From positions 1 to 46,610 of the forward strand of contig NZ_DRFS01000030.1 in NCBI RefSeq assembly GCF_011050415.1: DNA of 46,610 nt, written 5' to 3'. Position numbers and translations under genes: made by a program. Positions 8,849 through 17,335 of the stretch are shown piece by piece. This DNA comes from Halomonas sp. (GTDB taxonomy: Bacteria > Pseudomonadota > Gammaproteobacteria > Pseudomonadales > Halomonadaceae). Each line of letters begins with the position of its first letter. The stretch's first letter is position 1. The notes beneath the pieces are model-generated. The model saw only the letters and a list, made by a program, of their open reading frames with translations. It ran no database searches and was not told the DNA's origin.

Positions 8849-9160
8849 ATGAAGCCGCCGCACCCTGTGCGCCATCGAAACCGTATCCGAAAAATTGCCG
8901 AAGCTATAAAGGAAAGATTCCCAGAAGTTAACCGCCCTGAGAAAATAAAGTTGAAGCACATTCAGTGGTTTTCAAACTACTGGCTTGAAGCGCAGGGCTA
9001 CAGCCCGTCGACACGTGCGGACTACATTAGTTCTTTGAAATTGCTTATTGAAGCGCTAGGAAGAAGTGAGCATTGGCTGGGCTCACTGGGGCTTAAACCA
9101 AAGGGAGCCGGAGGAAGACCCAGGGCAAGCCGAGTTGTGAAGAGTAAAAAATACTATTAA
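8849..9160 (+). CDS. Small protein resembling an integrase core-binding domain
   Basis: This 103-residue protein begins MKPPHPVRHRNRIRKIAEAI and contains KLKHIQWFSNYWLEAQGYSP followed by a helix ending ALGR..W. This is the four-helix pattern of the SAM-like core-binding domain of tyrosine recombinases, but there is no catalytic domain and the C-terminus is short and very basic. The annotated ATG removes an improbable upstream extension that overlaps the integrase. It lies 46 bp downstream of the integrase in the same direction. It may be a helper that contacts the same DNA, a directionality factor, or the stump of a second integrase. There is no close-up Shine-Dalgarno sequence, so the start is uncertain. 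Confidence 0.6.
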   Translation: MKPPHPVRHRNRIRKIAEAIKERFPEVNRPEKIKLKHIQWFSNYWLEAQGYSPSTRADYISSLKLLIEALGRSEHWLGSLGLKPKGAGGRPRASRVVKSKKYY

Positions 9161-9179
9161 TGAAACTGAGCAGAGAAGC

Positions 9180-9300
9180 CTTTCTCCATCGCTTTTGGAT
9201 ATGAGACGCCTTGACCTCGACGTACCCTATGCCTGTCTGCACTGACCGCTCATGCAGATACTGCTTGCAGACAACAGAGCGGCGTCCCACCTCCAGAGAA
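9180..9300 (-). pseudogene. IS256-family transposase remnant
   Basis: About 35 codons on the minus strand read GRRSVVCKQYLHERSVQTGI followed by GYVEVK. This corresponds to the N-terminal block of IS256 (mutator-type) transposases, usually of the form VVRNGYLPER.VQTGIG.VEVKVPRVRDR. No catalytic domain remains. It is a decayed fragment lying between the integrase pair and the helicase operon. Confidence 0.55.
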
Positions 9301-9365
9301 TAGAAGGTGCCATCTATGCGTTGGTCTCAGAGCTATGAAAGTATATATTGCTTGATGCTAGATAT

Positions 9366-12300
9366 TTAAGCATTTGTTGAGATCTCTGAAGTAGGCGACC
9401 TAACCATACTATTCGTTTTATTTTTACTGAAACTCACCTCAGCCTTGCTGGCATATTTCATGATTTGGGGAAATAAGTTGAAGGTTCCTTTCTGTTTGGA
9501 ATCCCAACTGCTAAGGTACTTGCCGTCGCCAAAAAATAACAAATGCAGCTTGGCGCGCGAACAAGCTACGTTTAGGCGTTTGCGGTCAAGAATAAAGTTA
9601 AGGCCGCCTTTGGTACGGACAGTGGAATAGCAGACTACATCTGCTTCGCTGCCCTGAAACGCATCGACAGTGTCTACTTCTACTTTAAGCCAACCGAGTT
9701 TTTCCTTCTTCCAGCCTACGTTACGCAACTGGCGGCGAATTAGTTTTTTCTGGGCACCATATGGGGTTATCACTGCCACAGAGACTGGCCTATCTGATTT
9801 GTCAGCGAGAACTTTAAGAAAAGCTGCAATCTTTTCAGCTTCTCGATTGTTCTCCAGGCTTGTGCTGTTAGGGGGCTTTTGCTGACTCCCCTTCACGTCT
9901 ACCCAATAAATATTTTCATCAAGTAGATAGTGCTCTTCAAAGTAACTCTCGGGAAGACCGTTAAACAGTGTACGCTGCCCTTCTCGACGATAGAACAGAT
10001 TTGCCACCAAGTCACCGATGGCGGGAGCCATACGATATTGTTTATCAAGAATTTCTCGGCACTCAGCCGGTAGACGCTCGAACATAAGCTCAAAGAAGCT
10101 ACTGCTAAGAAAATTTTCGCGCAAGAAACTCAGTTCATCAGAAGCTTCATCTTCCCGCAACATCGGAGCGATACTCGGCGGTAACTGGTAGTGGTCACCT
10201 ACCAGAATTACCTTGCGGGATCGAAGGATAGGGATAAGGATTTCAGGTACCGTTGCGCGGCCAGCCTCATCTATGATGGCTACGTCGAACTGCAACTGGT
10301 CAATACCACCTTTATTGGTAGCCATTCCGACGCAAGTGGCACCGACCAAATCTCGATCAGCTAAAAGAGTAATAAAGTATTCATCTTGGCCAGCTCTAGA
10401 CTGACTCGCCTGTTTAAGATTGGCACGCCATGCAAAGCAAAGATTACTTTCTGCTTCAGGTAAACTCACTGCAGACTTCACTGCTAGCGCATCCAGCTGG
10501 GAAAGGAAATCGGCATATTGACAGTCGAAGCTTAACGGCTGGATAGCTGCGCTCATTTTTTCAGGGTTACCAATACGTATTGAGCGTATGGGCTGTTCTA
10601 AGCTAGAGCCATGTTTCTCAAGGAATTTACTCAGAGCATTATCTACGGCGGCGTTTTGCTGTGAAACCACTAACACACGGCTGTTAGGACTATGTCGGAA
10701 CAGCTGATAGAGTAATTCCACAATGGTAGTGGTTTTGCCTGCCCCAGGCGGACCCTGGATGAGCATGATGTTGCGTTCCCTTAGCGCTAAAGCAACAACA
10801 CGTTTTTGGCTTTCGTCCAATGCTCCAGCCCAAGTGTCTGGAAAAGTGTTTTTATCCTCCTGTTCAGGTAAATAGTTTTCTGGAGCAAGTAAGATGTTCT
10901 TCAGCGATGGATTTACCATACGATCATGAAAGAAATCGTCCATTGCCTGATTCTGCCGCTTGAGAGATGCACTAGGTATATTGATTAACAAGCGCAATAT
11001 CTGCGCATCTTGTTTAAGCAGTGAAAAGTCACCTTCAATACTTATATTTCCTTTACTCTGCGTAAATAGTGGACGATTGCGACGGTCAATACGCAATACC
11101 TGAATGTAATTTTGAATCTCCGCGTCCCATTGTTGTAACTGGACGCAAAAGCTCGGTTTTAAAGTATTGCTATCGGATAGTACCTCACGCAATCTCTCCG
11201 ATATTATGTCAAACGCTTCCTGAGACTCTAGCGGTAACAAGTTGCGCTGTATAAGAAGGGTTGGCTTTTCGAATTCTGAGTGCTGTAGTGAGAATTCGAG
11301 AACAGCGTTTTCTTCTCGCTCCCGCTGATAACCAATGACCTGGTTCCACCGCTGATAAAAACGACTTTGGGCTAAGCGCTCTGGAGACTCATTCATATCC
11401 AGAGATGCCTGAGCGCAAAATCGCAGGAACTCTTGAGTACCGTAAAGCCAGCCAACCTTTTCGGCCTGAGCCAGTCGACTATTAATAAGAGTAAAGCGAA
11501 AAGGAGTATCTAGACCGATTTGAGGTAAAGAGGTCTGAGTCACCGACTCTACCTTTAACATTGTCCCATCTACACGCAAAACGCATTCTAAGAGTACCGT
11601 GCTTTTCGCCAAGGATATCAATCCTGTGGAGCTGCTATATCCTAGTAGCGTCCAAGGTTCTTCAGCGCTGAAAAAACGCTCGTCGGAAACACTAGTGAGT
11701 TTGCTTTCATCTATATCTACGTATATTTGTTGATAGCTATGGATTCCCCGGGCTTGATAGTTGAGTTCGCTAACCTCAATAGCTCTGCTTTTCTCCTCAA
11801 ATGGGTTTTTTCTCAAGCAGAGATCGTAATGGTTCACATATACACTAATTTTCTGTCCTGACAAAAGTCGAACACCAGGATGTGTCAGCTGTGCGATAGG
11901 CAAGACGGCGCGCACAATTCCGTCAAACAGAGTGCCGAGAGCGTTTCCTCTGGAAACTCGTTCCACTACGAAATCCACTGGTTCGCTAGGAATAATATGG
12001 TGGTAATAAAGCGCCCCACGAGCCACACATCCATAGAAAAGGCCTTCGTAGGCCTTATGAGCAGACTTGATCAGTACAGGAATATCATCGCCATAGCGCA
12101 GCGCCAAGGATTTCTGAACAGTATCTGTTGCATCACGGCCAAACGAAATACGGTGGTTAAATTGTGGGAGAGGCTTTCCTATTTCTTGCATGGAGACCAG
12201 TAATAGCTTGCCTGGATAGAGCCAAGCCATCGGCAACAAAGGTTCTGCAGTATTTAATGCCAAAAGCTCTTCAAAAGCTTTGCTGTCAAGCAACTCCTGA

Positions 12301-12734
12301 ACTTGATGCTCCAGCTGATTTAAATAGCGCTGGTATTCACGCATACGTACAGTAGCGTCTTCAATACGAGCATATTCTCGACGCAGGGCGGACTTGCGAT
12401 AAGGGCTCGAAGCCTTATTATTTACTTCCTGCTCAATCATATGTTCTAGACGCACCAACTCAGCAGGTACGTCAGCTACAGCTGCTCGATGCTCGCGTAC
12501 AGATTCAAGCAAGAAAACGGCATGCTCTTCCCCAATCTGTTGCAATAACATCGCGCATTCACGCTCCTGCTGCCTTAATGCTTCACGGGCCTTAGCACGA
12601 ATTTCCTCGGTGCGTTTTTTTTGGTATTGCTGTTTTTCACGTTCTTTTTCTGTCTGGACGTTATAAATCCAACTGACAGCTTTTGCACCAACTAACAACG
12701 TTAAACCAGCAACAGCAATGAAAGGCAGCGCCAT
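9366..12734 (-). CDS. Membrane-anchored coiled-coil SF1 helicase (UPF1/DNA2-like), fourth gene of an unknown operon
   Basis: A 1122-residue protein with an N-terminal hydrophobic segment (about residues 3-24, FIAVAGLTLLVGAKAVSWIY), then a charged coiled coil (about 25-155), a large middle region of unknown fold (about 160-630) and a C-terminal SF1 helicase. Helicase motifs are complete: Walker A GPPGAGKT (661-668), DEAG (about 822), LVGDHYQLPPS, DKQYRMAP, DAFQGSEAD and ACSRAK. The family unwinds RNA or DNA using ATP; the membrane anchor and coiled coil are unusual for it. AGGAG precedes the ATG, three bases after the upstream gene's stop. The position in an island next to restriction genes suggests phage or plasmid defence; this is inference, and no known system name can be assigned from sequence alone. 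Confidence 0.85.
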   Translation of the reverse strand: MALPFIAVAGLTLLVGAKAVSWIYNVQTEKEREKQQYQKKRTEEIRAKAREALRQQERECAMLLQQIGEEHAVFLLESVREHRAAVADVPAELVRLEHMIEQEVNNKASSPYRKSALRREYARIEDATVRMREYQRYLNQLEHQVQELLDSKAFEELLALNTAEPLLPMAWLYPGKLLLVSMQEIGKPLPQFNHRISFGRDATDTVQKSLALRYGDDIPVLIKSAHKAYEGLFYGCVARGALYYHHIIPSEPVDFVVERVSRGNALGTLFDGIVRAVLPIAQLTHPGVRLLSGQKISVYVNHYDLCLRKNPFEEKSRAIEVSELNYQARGIHSYQQIYVDIDESKLTSVSDERFFSAEEPWTLLGYSSSTGLISLAKSTVLLECVLRVDGTMLKVESVTQTSLPQIGLDTPFRFTLINSRLAQAEKVGWLYGTQEFLRFCAQASLDMNESPERLAQSRFYQRWNQVIGYQREREENAVLEFSLQHSEFEKPTLLIQRNLLPLESQEAFDIISERLREVLSDSNTLKPSFCVQLQQWDAEIQNYIQVLRIDRRNRPLFTQSKGNISIEGDFSLLKQDAQILRLLINIPSASLKRQNQAMDDFFHDRMVNPSLKNILLAPENYLPEQEDKNTFPDTWAGALDESQKRVVALALRERNIMLIQGPPGAGKTTTIVELLYQLFRHSPNSRVLVVSQQNAAVDNALSKFLEKHGSSLEQPIRSIRIGNPEKMSAAIQPLSFDCQYADFLSQLDALAVKSAVSLPEAESNLCFAWRANLKQASQSRAGQDEYFITLLADRDLVGATCVGMATNKGGIDQLQFDVAIIDEAGRATVPEILIPILRSRKVILVGDHYQLPPSIAPMLREDEASDELSFLRENFLSSSFFELMFERLPAECREILDKQYRMAPAIGDLVANLFYRREGQRTLFNGLPESYFEEHYLLDENIYWVDVKGSQQKPPNSTSLENNREAEKIAAFLKVLADKSDRPVSVAVITPYGAQKKLIRRQLRNVGWKKEKLGWLKVEVDTVDAFQGSEADVVCYSTVRTKGGLNFILDRKRLNVACSRAKLHLLFFGDGKYLSSWDSKQKGTFNLFPQIMKYASKAEVSFSKNKTNSMVRSPTSEISTNA

Positions 12735-12737
12735 GAA

Positions 12738-13175
12738 TTACTCCTGCTCGCCGTAGAGCAAAAGTGCAGCTTGCTCTGCAGTAATTTTTTCATTTTCCAA
12801 CTGCCTCATTATACGATCCTGCAGAGAGCCCTTGCGATCTACCTCACGTTCTGCAAGGAGCAGGCTTTTCATAGCTTGTTCATGGTTATTCAGACTTTTC
12901 TCACTCTCTATGTCCAGCTCGACTAAGCGCGCACTGTTTTCAATACGTGCTTTTTCCAAATTCTGTTCGCCTAAGAGGATTTCTTTCTGGCCATCTATTT
13001 GGGTTCGCTTGGTGACTTCGGCCTCTTTTTTGTAATCTGTATATGACTTAAAAGCCTCTACGGACGTATTTGTCAATTCCATCGCTTGAGAAAAACTTAA
13101 GCTAGAATCGTTTTTAGGGGAGTTTGTCTTCTTAGTGGTGGGCTTCTTAGCCGGTGACTTGGAAGGCGCCTTCAT
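12738..13175 (-). CDS. Small Lys-rich coiled-coil protein, third gene of the unknown operon
   Basis: This 145-residue protein is not a family I recognise. Residues 1-25 are Lys, Pro and Ser/Thr rich and probably disordered. From about 30 to 130 it is a highly charged continuous helix with coiled-coil character (EKARIENSARLVELDIESEK), and it ends with a short helix, ENEKITAEQAALLLYGEQE. I start it at the ATG that overlaps the previous gene's stop as ATGA, with GGAG upstream; a longer upstream frame is less likely. The shared coiled-coil nature suggests it may bind the helicase encoded three bases downstream or the preceding protein. That is inference. Confidence 0.75.
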   Translation of the reverse strand: MKAPSKSPAKKPTTKKTNSPKNDSSLSFSQAMELTNTSVEAFKSYTDYKKEAEVTKRTQIDGQKEILLGEQNLEKARIENSARLVELDIESEKSLNNHEQAMKSLLLAEREVDRKGSLQDRIMRQLENEKITAEQAALLLYGEQE

Positions 13176-13708
13176 GTGGATTCTCCATTGGGATTTAGTA
13201 ATAACGACAGCGTAGCGTCGATGCAACTATCAAGACAAACCTGCAGACCGACCAACTCATGAAAACAACCCGAATTAAGCCGTTCTTTTTGTAACAAAAC
13301 GTATAATTTATTTAAATGCTCTAATTGTAGTCGAGCCTTTTTTTGACTAATCTTAATTTCTTTACGATTAACCTGGCCTACTCTTTCAATATGATTAAGT
13401 CGATTTTTTTTATCTTTTAAGAGTAATTTAATCTCCATTTCTCCAAACTGAATATCATGACCCAGAGTAGTTTCCAAATTACTATTAAACTCACTCAGCT
13501 GTTGGGTGATTTCCCGAGCTGCACAGTAACATAAGTAACTATTAGTGGCTTCGATGACCGCTATTACAGCATCTACCCATATTACGGTAGGATTAACTTT
13601 GGTCACACCTCTAAAGCCGTGCTTTAACAAGACGGCACCGTACTTTTTTACTTGCTTGTCTTGCACCACTTGCTCGGATACATTAGCGAAAATATCAATG
13701 ACTCTCAT
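13172..13708 (-). CDS. Unknown helical protein, second gene of the unknown operon
   Basis: This 178-residue protein is not recognised. It has a hydrophobic stretch at about residues 41-65 (TVIWVDAVIAVIEATNSYLC) that contains acidic residues, so it could be an amphipathic or buried helix rather than a true membrane span. It is followed by a long charged helical region (about 70-150) with heptad-like spacing, and Cys residues cluster in CYC and near the C-terminus. It overlaps both neighbours by four bases (ATGA), with AGGAG upstream of its ATG, so it is made with them in near-fixed ratio. This coupling is the main evidence that it belongs to one functional unit. Confidence 0.75.
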   Translation of the reverse strand: MRVIDIFANVSEQVVQDKQVKKYGAVLLKHGFRGVTKVNPTVIWVDAVIAVIEATNSYLCYCAAREITQQLSEFNSNLETTLGHDIQFGEMEIKLLLKDKKNRLNHIERVGQVNRKEIKISQKKARLQLEHLNKLYVLLQKERLNSGCFHELVGLQVCLDSCIDATLSLLLNPNGEST

Positions 13709-14766
13709 GCTCCGCTCCTAATGCGATGAAGACCATTGTTTGCCTGAAGTCGACGTTCTACGATGGGCCAATCGAACCCGACCAATTGCCAACGATCAGC
13801 AAGTCGATGCTCACGATTATAGAAAGCTTCATTAGTCCCATCTTGAATTTCAATTTGTTGAAATAGAAAATCAATAATTTGCTGTCTTTTTTCCTCGCCT
13901 ACTTCGGGCCAAACCCAGGAGCTGGGAGGTGTATCGTGTAGCTGATTCATTTCAATATTAGCATCATACCCCAAGCTCACAGCGCGGCGATGGTCATCGG
14001 GCTGATGGTGATTAAGTGCTTTAGGAGCGCCTATAGGGACACGATAAAAGGTCTCTAAACATAGCACCGGGGTGGCAATTGAATATTCAAATTCGACTCC
14101 AGATTCTAGATCGGACTTATCTAAAATCACCGGTAGATACTGACCAGCTTCCTCCGGCACATAGCGGACCTCTAGCTCCCATTCATGGGCGTTAAAACCT
14201 TCTTTAATGAAGCAATCGCGAAAATTATTAAATATCGCCTGCAGATACTGCTCTGGGTAACGTAATATTCGGTTTTTTTGACGCTCGCAATCTTCATTCC
14301 AGTCTTTACAAGACCAACTCCGTGGTTTGCCTTCACCTCGATGCCAGCGACGAATGATGAATGCATTATCGGCTTGTAGCGCTGTGACCTTTAAAGATGC
14401 ATCACCACAAAAAGAATGATGCATGTGGGAACCATCAAGCCATATATGTCGAATCTGACCTTGTAGTAGACGCTTCCAGGTGGCTAACTTTTCACCTCGC
14501 TGACTCAACTGTGATCCATTAAGCAAACCAAGACCATATAAACGGTCGAGTATAGGTTCTAACTGTTTGAGATTTAAACCAGTTGTATTCATCACCCATG
14601 TGATGCCTGATTCTGGCAATAGGCTCAACGCATCAAGTAAAAGATGAGAGAAATCACCAAGCTGATCAAGCAGACGATGCTTAAGCGTCACCTCATACAT
14701 TCTGATCGGTATATAGGCGTGAAATTTGTTGTCGACATCAGCATGAAAGTCATTGTAAATTGTCAA
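13705..14766 (-). CDS. Unknown 353-residue protein, first gene of the unknown operon
   Basis: No family recognised. Residues about 40-100 (LLPESGITWVMNTTGLNLKQ and following) look like a winged-helix segment: a helix, a short turn, a helix, then a strand ending in SQRGEKLATW, as in sensors that read DNA or couple to effectors. The remaining two thirds mix strands and helices with conserved-looking Trp, His and Cys residues, but I see no nuclease, protease or nucleotide-binding motif. The start is TTG with GAGGTG about 8 bases upstream; no ATG is better placed. It overlaps the next gene by ATGA. A 16-codon leader frame lies just upstream. It is a candidate recognition component of the putative four-gene system, by inference from position only. 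Confidence 0.75.
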   Translation of the reverse strand: MTIYNDFHADVDNKFHAYIPIRMYEVTLKHRLLDQLGDFSHLLLDALSLLPESGITWVMNTTGLNLKQLEPILDRLYGLGLLNGSQLSQRGEKLATWKRLLQGQIRHIWLDGSHMHHSFCGDASLKVTALQADNAFIIRRWHRGEGKPRSWSCKDWNEDCERQKNRILRYPEQYLQAIFNNFRDCFIKEGFNAHEWELEVRYVPEEAGQYLPVILDKSDLESGVEFEYSIATPVLCLETFYRVPIGAPKALNHHQPDDHRRAVSLGYDANIEMNQLHDTPPSSWVWPEVGEEKRQQIIDFLFQQIEIQDGTNEAFYNREHRLADRWQLVGFDWPIVERRLQANNGLHRIRSGA

Positions 14767-14776
14767 TTACCGCACC

Positions 14777-14827
14777 TCAAAAGCCAAAAGCACAACTAAA
14801 ATCGGCTATTTCTATATTTTCAATCAT
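14777..14827 (-). CDS. 16-codon leader ORF upstream of the unknown operon
   Basis: ATG preceded by TGGAG at six bases starts the frame MIENIEIADFSCAFGF, whose TGA overlaps the GAGGTG ribosome site of the following TTG-started gene. The position suggests a translated leader coupled to the main gene, or a small protein. It is too short to judge by composition. Confidence 0.4.
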   Translation of the reverse strand: MIENIEIADFSCAFGF

Positions 14828-15616
14828 TTTAACTCCATTAAGGTATCTTCTTAAGATTATATTATTCTGGAATTAATCTAATAATTAAAAACAAGACGCT
14901 TTTATCACCGACAAGCTCAGATAGATAATTCACCGTTAAGAAGTAATCGTCATCTACACAAGACCGTCGCTAATATCCCCACGAGTGCCAAGGATTAGGA
15001 GAAATGACATGCCACATACCTCGTTCTAACCAGTCTCGACAAGAAAACATTGTATGGAGAATAATCGAAAGCTACGACAATCTGCGTCGCACCATATTCA
15101 CCATCAAAAGAATATTAATAATAATGAGAACAGCACTATGGTGAGCTTCGAAATAGAGAGCAAAACTAATACTTATTCATGGCACTGAAGCTAGCGTGAC
15201 TAAAATTAGAGCTAGCAATAACGCCATTGAACTACAGCATCGCCGTTGCCCATACCGTACGCCCTAGTCGAAAACAACATTAATCAACCTTGTCTCCTTT
15301 TTCGGGTTTTATTCTCAAAGGGAGCGCTCATGCTGCGCTGCGCGGCCAGCTACATTAGCGTCGTCAAGAAAGCTCAATTGCTATCTATCAGATGCGTCAA
15401 TCTTAAGCTGTGACACTTGCGTTCATCTTGCGAGGACAGGATGGTGGCTCAGCAAAGTTAGAGAAGCACGAAACGATGATCTGTAACTGGGAACCCAGCA
15501 CTTCATACAAGCCTGGTTATCTGAACAGTCTTAGATATTCTTCGCTTTTATGCGGCTTAAGCTGTCGCACACATATCGTAGCTTATGAGACCTCACCCTT
15601 CAGGGAAGGTAAGGCT
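14828..15616. other. AT-rich intergenic region between the unknown operon and the DUF2201-like gene
   Basis: The region is visibly richer in A and T than the core genes. It must contain the promoter of the leftward operon; ATTATTCTGGAATTAATCT near 14861-14880 is AT-rich, but I cannot fix -35/-10 boxes. A 46-codon plus frame at 15004-15144 (MTCHIPRSNQSRQENIVW...) has AGGAG only two bases before its ATG, too close to be convincing. An open frame from 15410 into the next gene lacks good start evidence before 15617. I see no RNA gene or repeat. Confidence 0.4.
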
Positions 15617-16237
15617 ATGGATATGTTGGTACATTCATCTTCAACAACGGCGGATGCGCAGCAAGAGCTGGTGAAGTGGCAGGCAGATCGCACCTATTGG
15701 GCAGAAACACTCCCCGTCATGAAGATGCTCAGCGAGTTTTTAATTCTGTCACCTGTGCTGCACCGTCAAATAGCCACGGTAAGCACGGATGGCCGACATC
15801 TCTACTTTTGCCCCCGCTATAGCGCCAGTCTCTCAGATGAATCTCGGCGCTTTTTGCATGCTCACCTGATCTGGCATTGCGTGGCTGGCCATTTAACCGC
15901 CCCGCTTGTGGCCGATCGACATCGTTGGCACCTAGCGTGTGACCATGAAGTCAACGCGCTGCTGTTGGCCCTCGGCATACCGCTACCTTTGCATGCGCTG
16001 CTATTCCCAGTATGCGTTGGCCGCAGCGCTATAGAGGTGTATCACTGGCTAGAAGGGCACCCCGACACATCACTTGAAGTCACTACCGACATTCACCCCG
16101 CAGCCTTATGGTCGCATTTTCCTAATGCTACTCCAGATCAACGCATGACTGCTCTATGGCGACACCGAGCTCACTTGATCGCCCGGGAGAGCGACGCGCT
16201 ACCCGATAGAGTCGCTAAGTTTTGTGAGTCACGTTAA
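15617..16237 (+). CDS. Orphan DUF2201/vWA-associated metallopeptidase-fold protein, catalytic Glu missing
   Basis: This 206-residue protein resembles the N-terminal zincin-like domain of DUF2201 proteins, which usually sits with a vWA domain beside a MoxR ATPase. The segment SRRFLHAHLIWHCVAGHL aligns with the HExxH helix but has HLIWH, so the catalytic Glu is Leu. The following ACDHEVNALL fits the family's ACD.EVN motif. There is no vWA domain and no MoxR gene nearby. The chosen ATG is preceded by GGTAAGG; an upstream in-frame extension has none. The next gene (WYL regulator) is 41 bp downstream, same strand. It may be a degenerate remnant of a MoxR-vWA module or a protein that kept only binding ability. 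Confidence 0.6.
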   Translation: MDMLVHSSSTTADAQQELVKWQADRTYWAETLPVMKMLSEFLILSPVLHRQIATVSTDGRHLYFCPRYSASLSDESRRFLHAHLIWHCVAGHLTAPLVADRHRWHLACDHEVNALLLALGIPLPLHALLFPVCVGRSAIEVYHWLEGHPDTSLEVTTDIHPAALWSHFPNATPDQRMTALWRHRAHLIARESDALPDRVAKFCESR

Positions 16238-16278
16238 GCTTGCATGCTTACATCATAACGCCCAGGGTTAGCAAATCT

Positions 16279-17304
16279 ATGTCTGATGCTCGCGATACGC
16301 TTTTTCGCTACTTGACGCTTCTGCAGTTAATTCCCCGCTATCCTGGACGCATTGCCACCCCTGTACTGAAAGAAAAACTCGCTGAGCGTGGGTTTAATAT
16401 TGACGTACGCTCGCTGCAACGCGACCTCAGCCAGAAGCTCTCTTCGCATTTCCCCCTTGGCTGCGACGATAGTGAAAAACCCTATAAATGGTATTTTGAT
16501 CGCGACTTTCAGTGCCATTTGCCGGCGCTGGATGTGCCTAGCGCCTTAACACTGGTGCTGGCTGAGGAGTATTTGAAAGGTTTACTGCCGCCTGTCGTGG
16601 TAGGACAGCTTTCATCCCACTTTACCGATGCCCGACGCCTGTTAGATGAACTTGCTTCAAACGGGCTGAGCCAATGGGCACGTAAAGTGCGCGCTATTCC
16701 AAATGGAATGGCGTTAATTCCTGCTGAGCTAGAGGAAACCACTTGGCAAACGGTTGCCCAAGCGCTGCTAGAGCATAAAGCCATTGATGTCAGCTACCTG
16801 TCGCGCACTACCGAGACGAACAAACACTTTACCCTTCACCCACAAGGCATTGTCAGTCGCCACAGTGTGACGTACCTCCTCGCCCAAGTGGAAGGCTTCA
16901 GTGACTTGCGCCAGTTTGCGCTACATCGAGTCAAGCAGGTGGCTTTGAGCGATGTGAAATGGCAGGCAACAGAGGCATTCGATATTGATGCCTATATTCA
17001 GGGCGGTGCCTTTGGTTACCGGCAAGGGCCGGGTAATGTCACTCTGGAGGCAGAGATCACACGCTCGGTTGCCTGGTTATTGCAAGAGACGCCCATTGCC
17101 GATACACAAACGATCGAAGCCCTCCCCGATAGCAAGTGGCACCGCCTTACTGCCTGCGTGCCTGATGACCAGCAAACTCTGTGGTGGCTAATGGGCATGG
17201 GGGCGAACGTCAAAGTGATCGCACCAGCCGCATGGCGTGACACACTCAAAACGAATGCCGAGCAGGTGCTTGCCCAATACCAAGTCTCAGTCAAGACAGC
17301 TTAA
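16279..17304 (+). CDS. WYL-domain transcriptional regulator
   Basis: A 341-residue protein with an N-terminal helix-turn-helix (about residues 5-65, FRYLTLLQLIPRYPGRIATP), a WYL ligand-binding domain in the middle (KAIDVSYLSRTTETNKHFTL and HPQGIVSRHSVTYLLAQVEG) and a C-terminal WCX-like domain. WYL proteins often repress or activate defence and stress genes in response to nucleic-acid ligands. It follows the DUF2201-like gene and may regulate it or the nearby island. I start it at MSDARDTLF, where the HTH begins; the longer frame adds 13 residues without a ribosome site. The gene is intact. Confidence 0.85.
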   Translation: MSDARDTLFRYLTLLQLIPRYPGRIATPVLKEKLAERGFNIDVRSLQRDLSQKLSSHFPLGCDDSEKPYKWYFDRDFQCHLPALDVPSALTLVLAEEYLKGLLPPVVVGQLSSHFTDARRLLDELASNGLSQWARKVRAIPNGMALIPAELEETTWQTVAQALLEHKAIDVSYLSRTTETNKHFTLHPQGIVSRHSVTYLLAQVEGFSDLRQFALHRVKQVALSDVKWQATEAFDIDAYIQGGAFGYRQGPGNVTLEAEITRSVAWLLQETPIADTQTIEALPDSKWHRLTACVPDDQQTLWWLMGMGANVKVIAPAAWRDTLKTNAEQVLAQYQVSVKTA

Positions 17305-17335
17305 AAGGCCGATACACTAATTAAAGGAGATAGCC

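Noticed and set aside
7840..9160. Possibility that the integrase and following gene are one frameshifted integrase
   Set aside because: The first protein already has all catalytic residues and its own core-binding domain, so the second is extra, not a missing half.
15004..15144. 46-codon ORF right of the unknown operon
   Set aside because: Ribosome site is only two bases from the ATG and the composition is atypical; kept only as a note in the gap entry.
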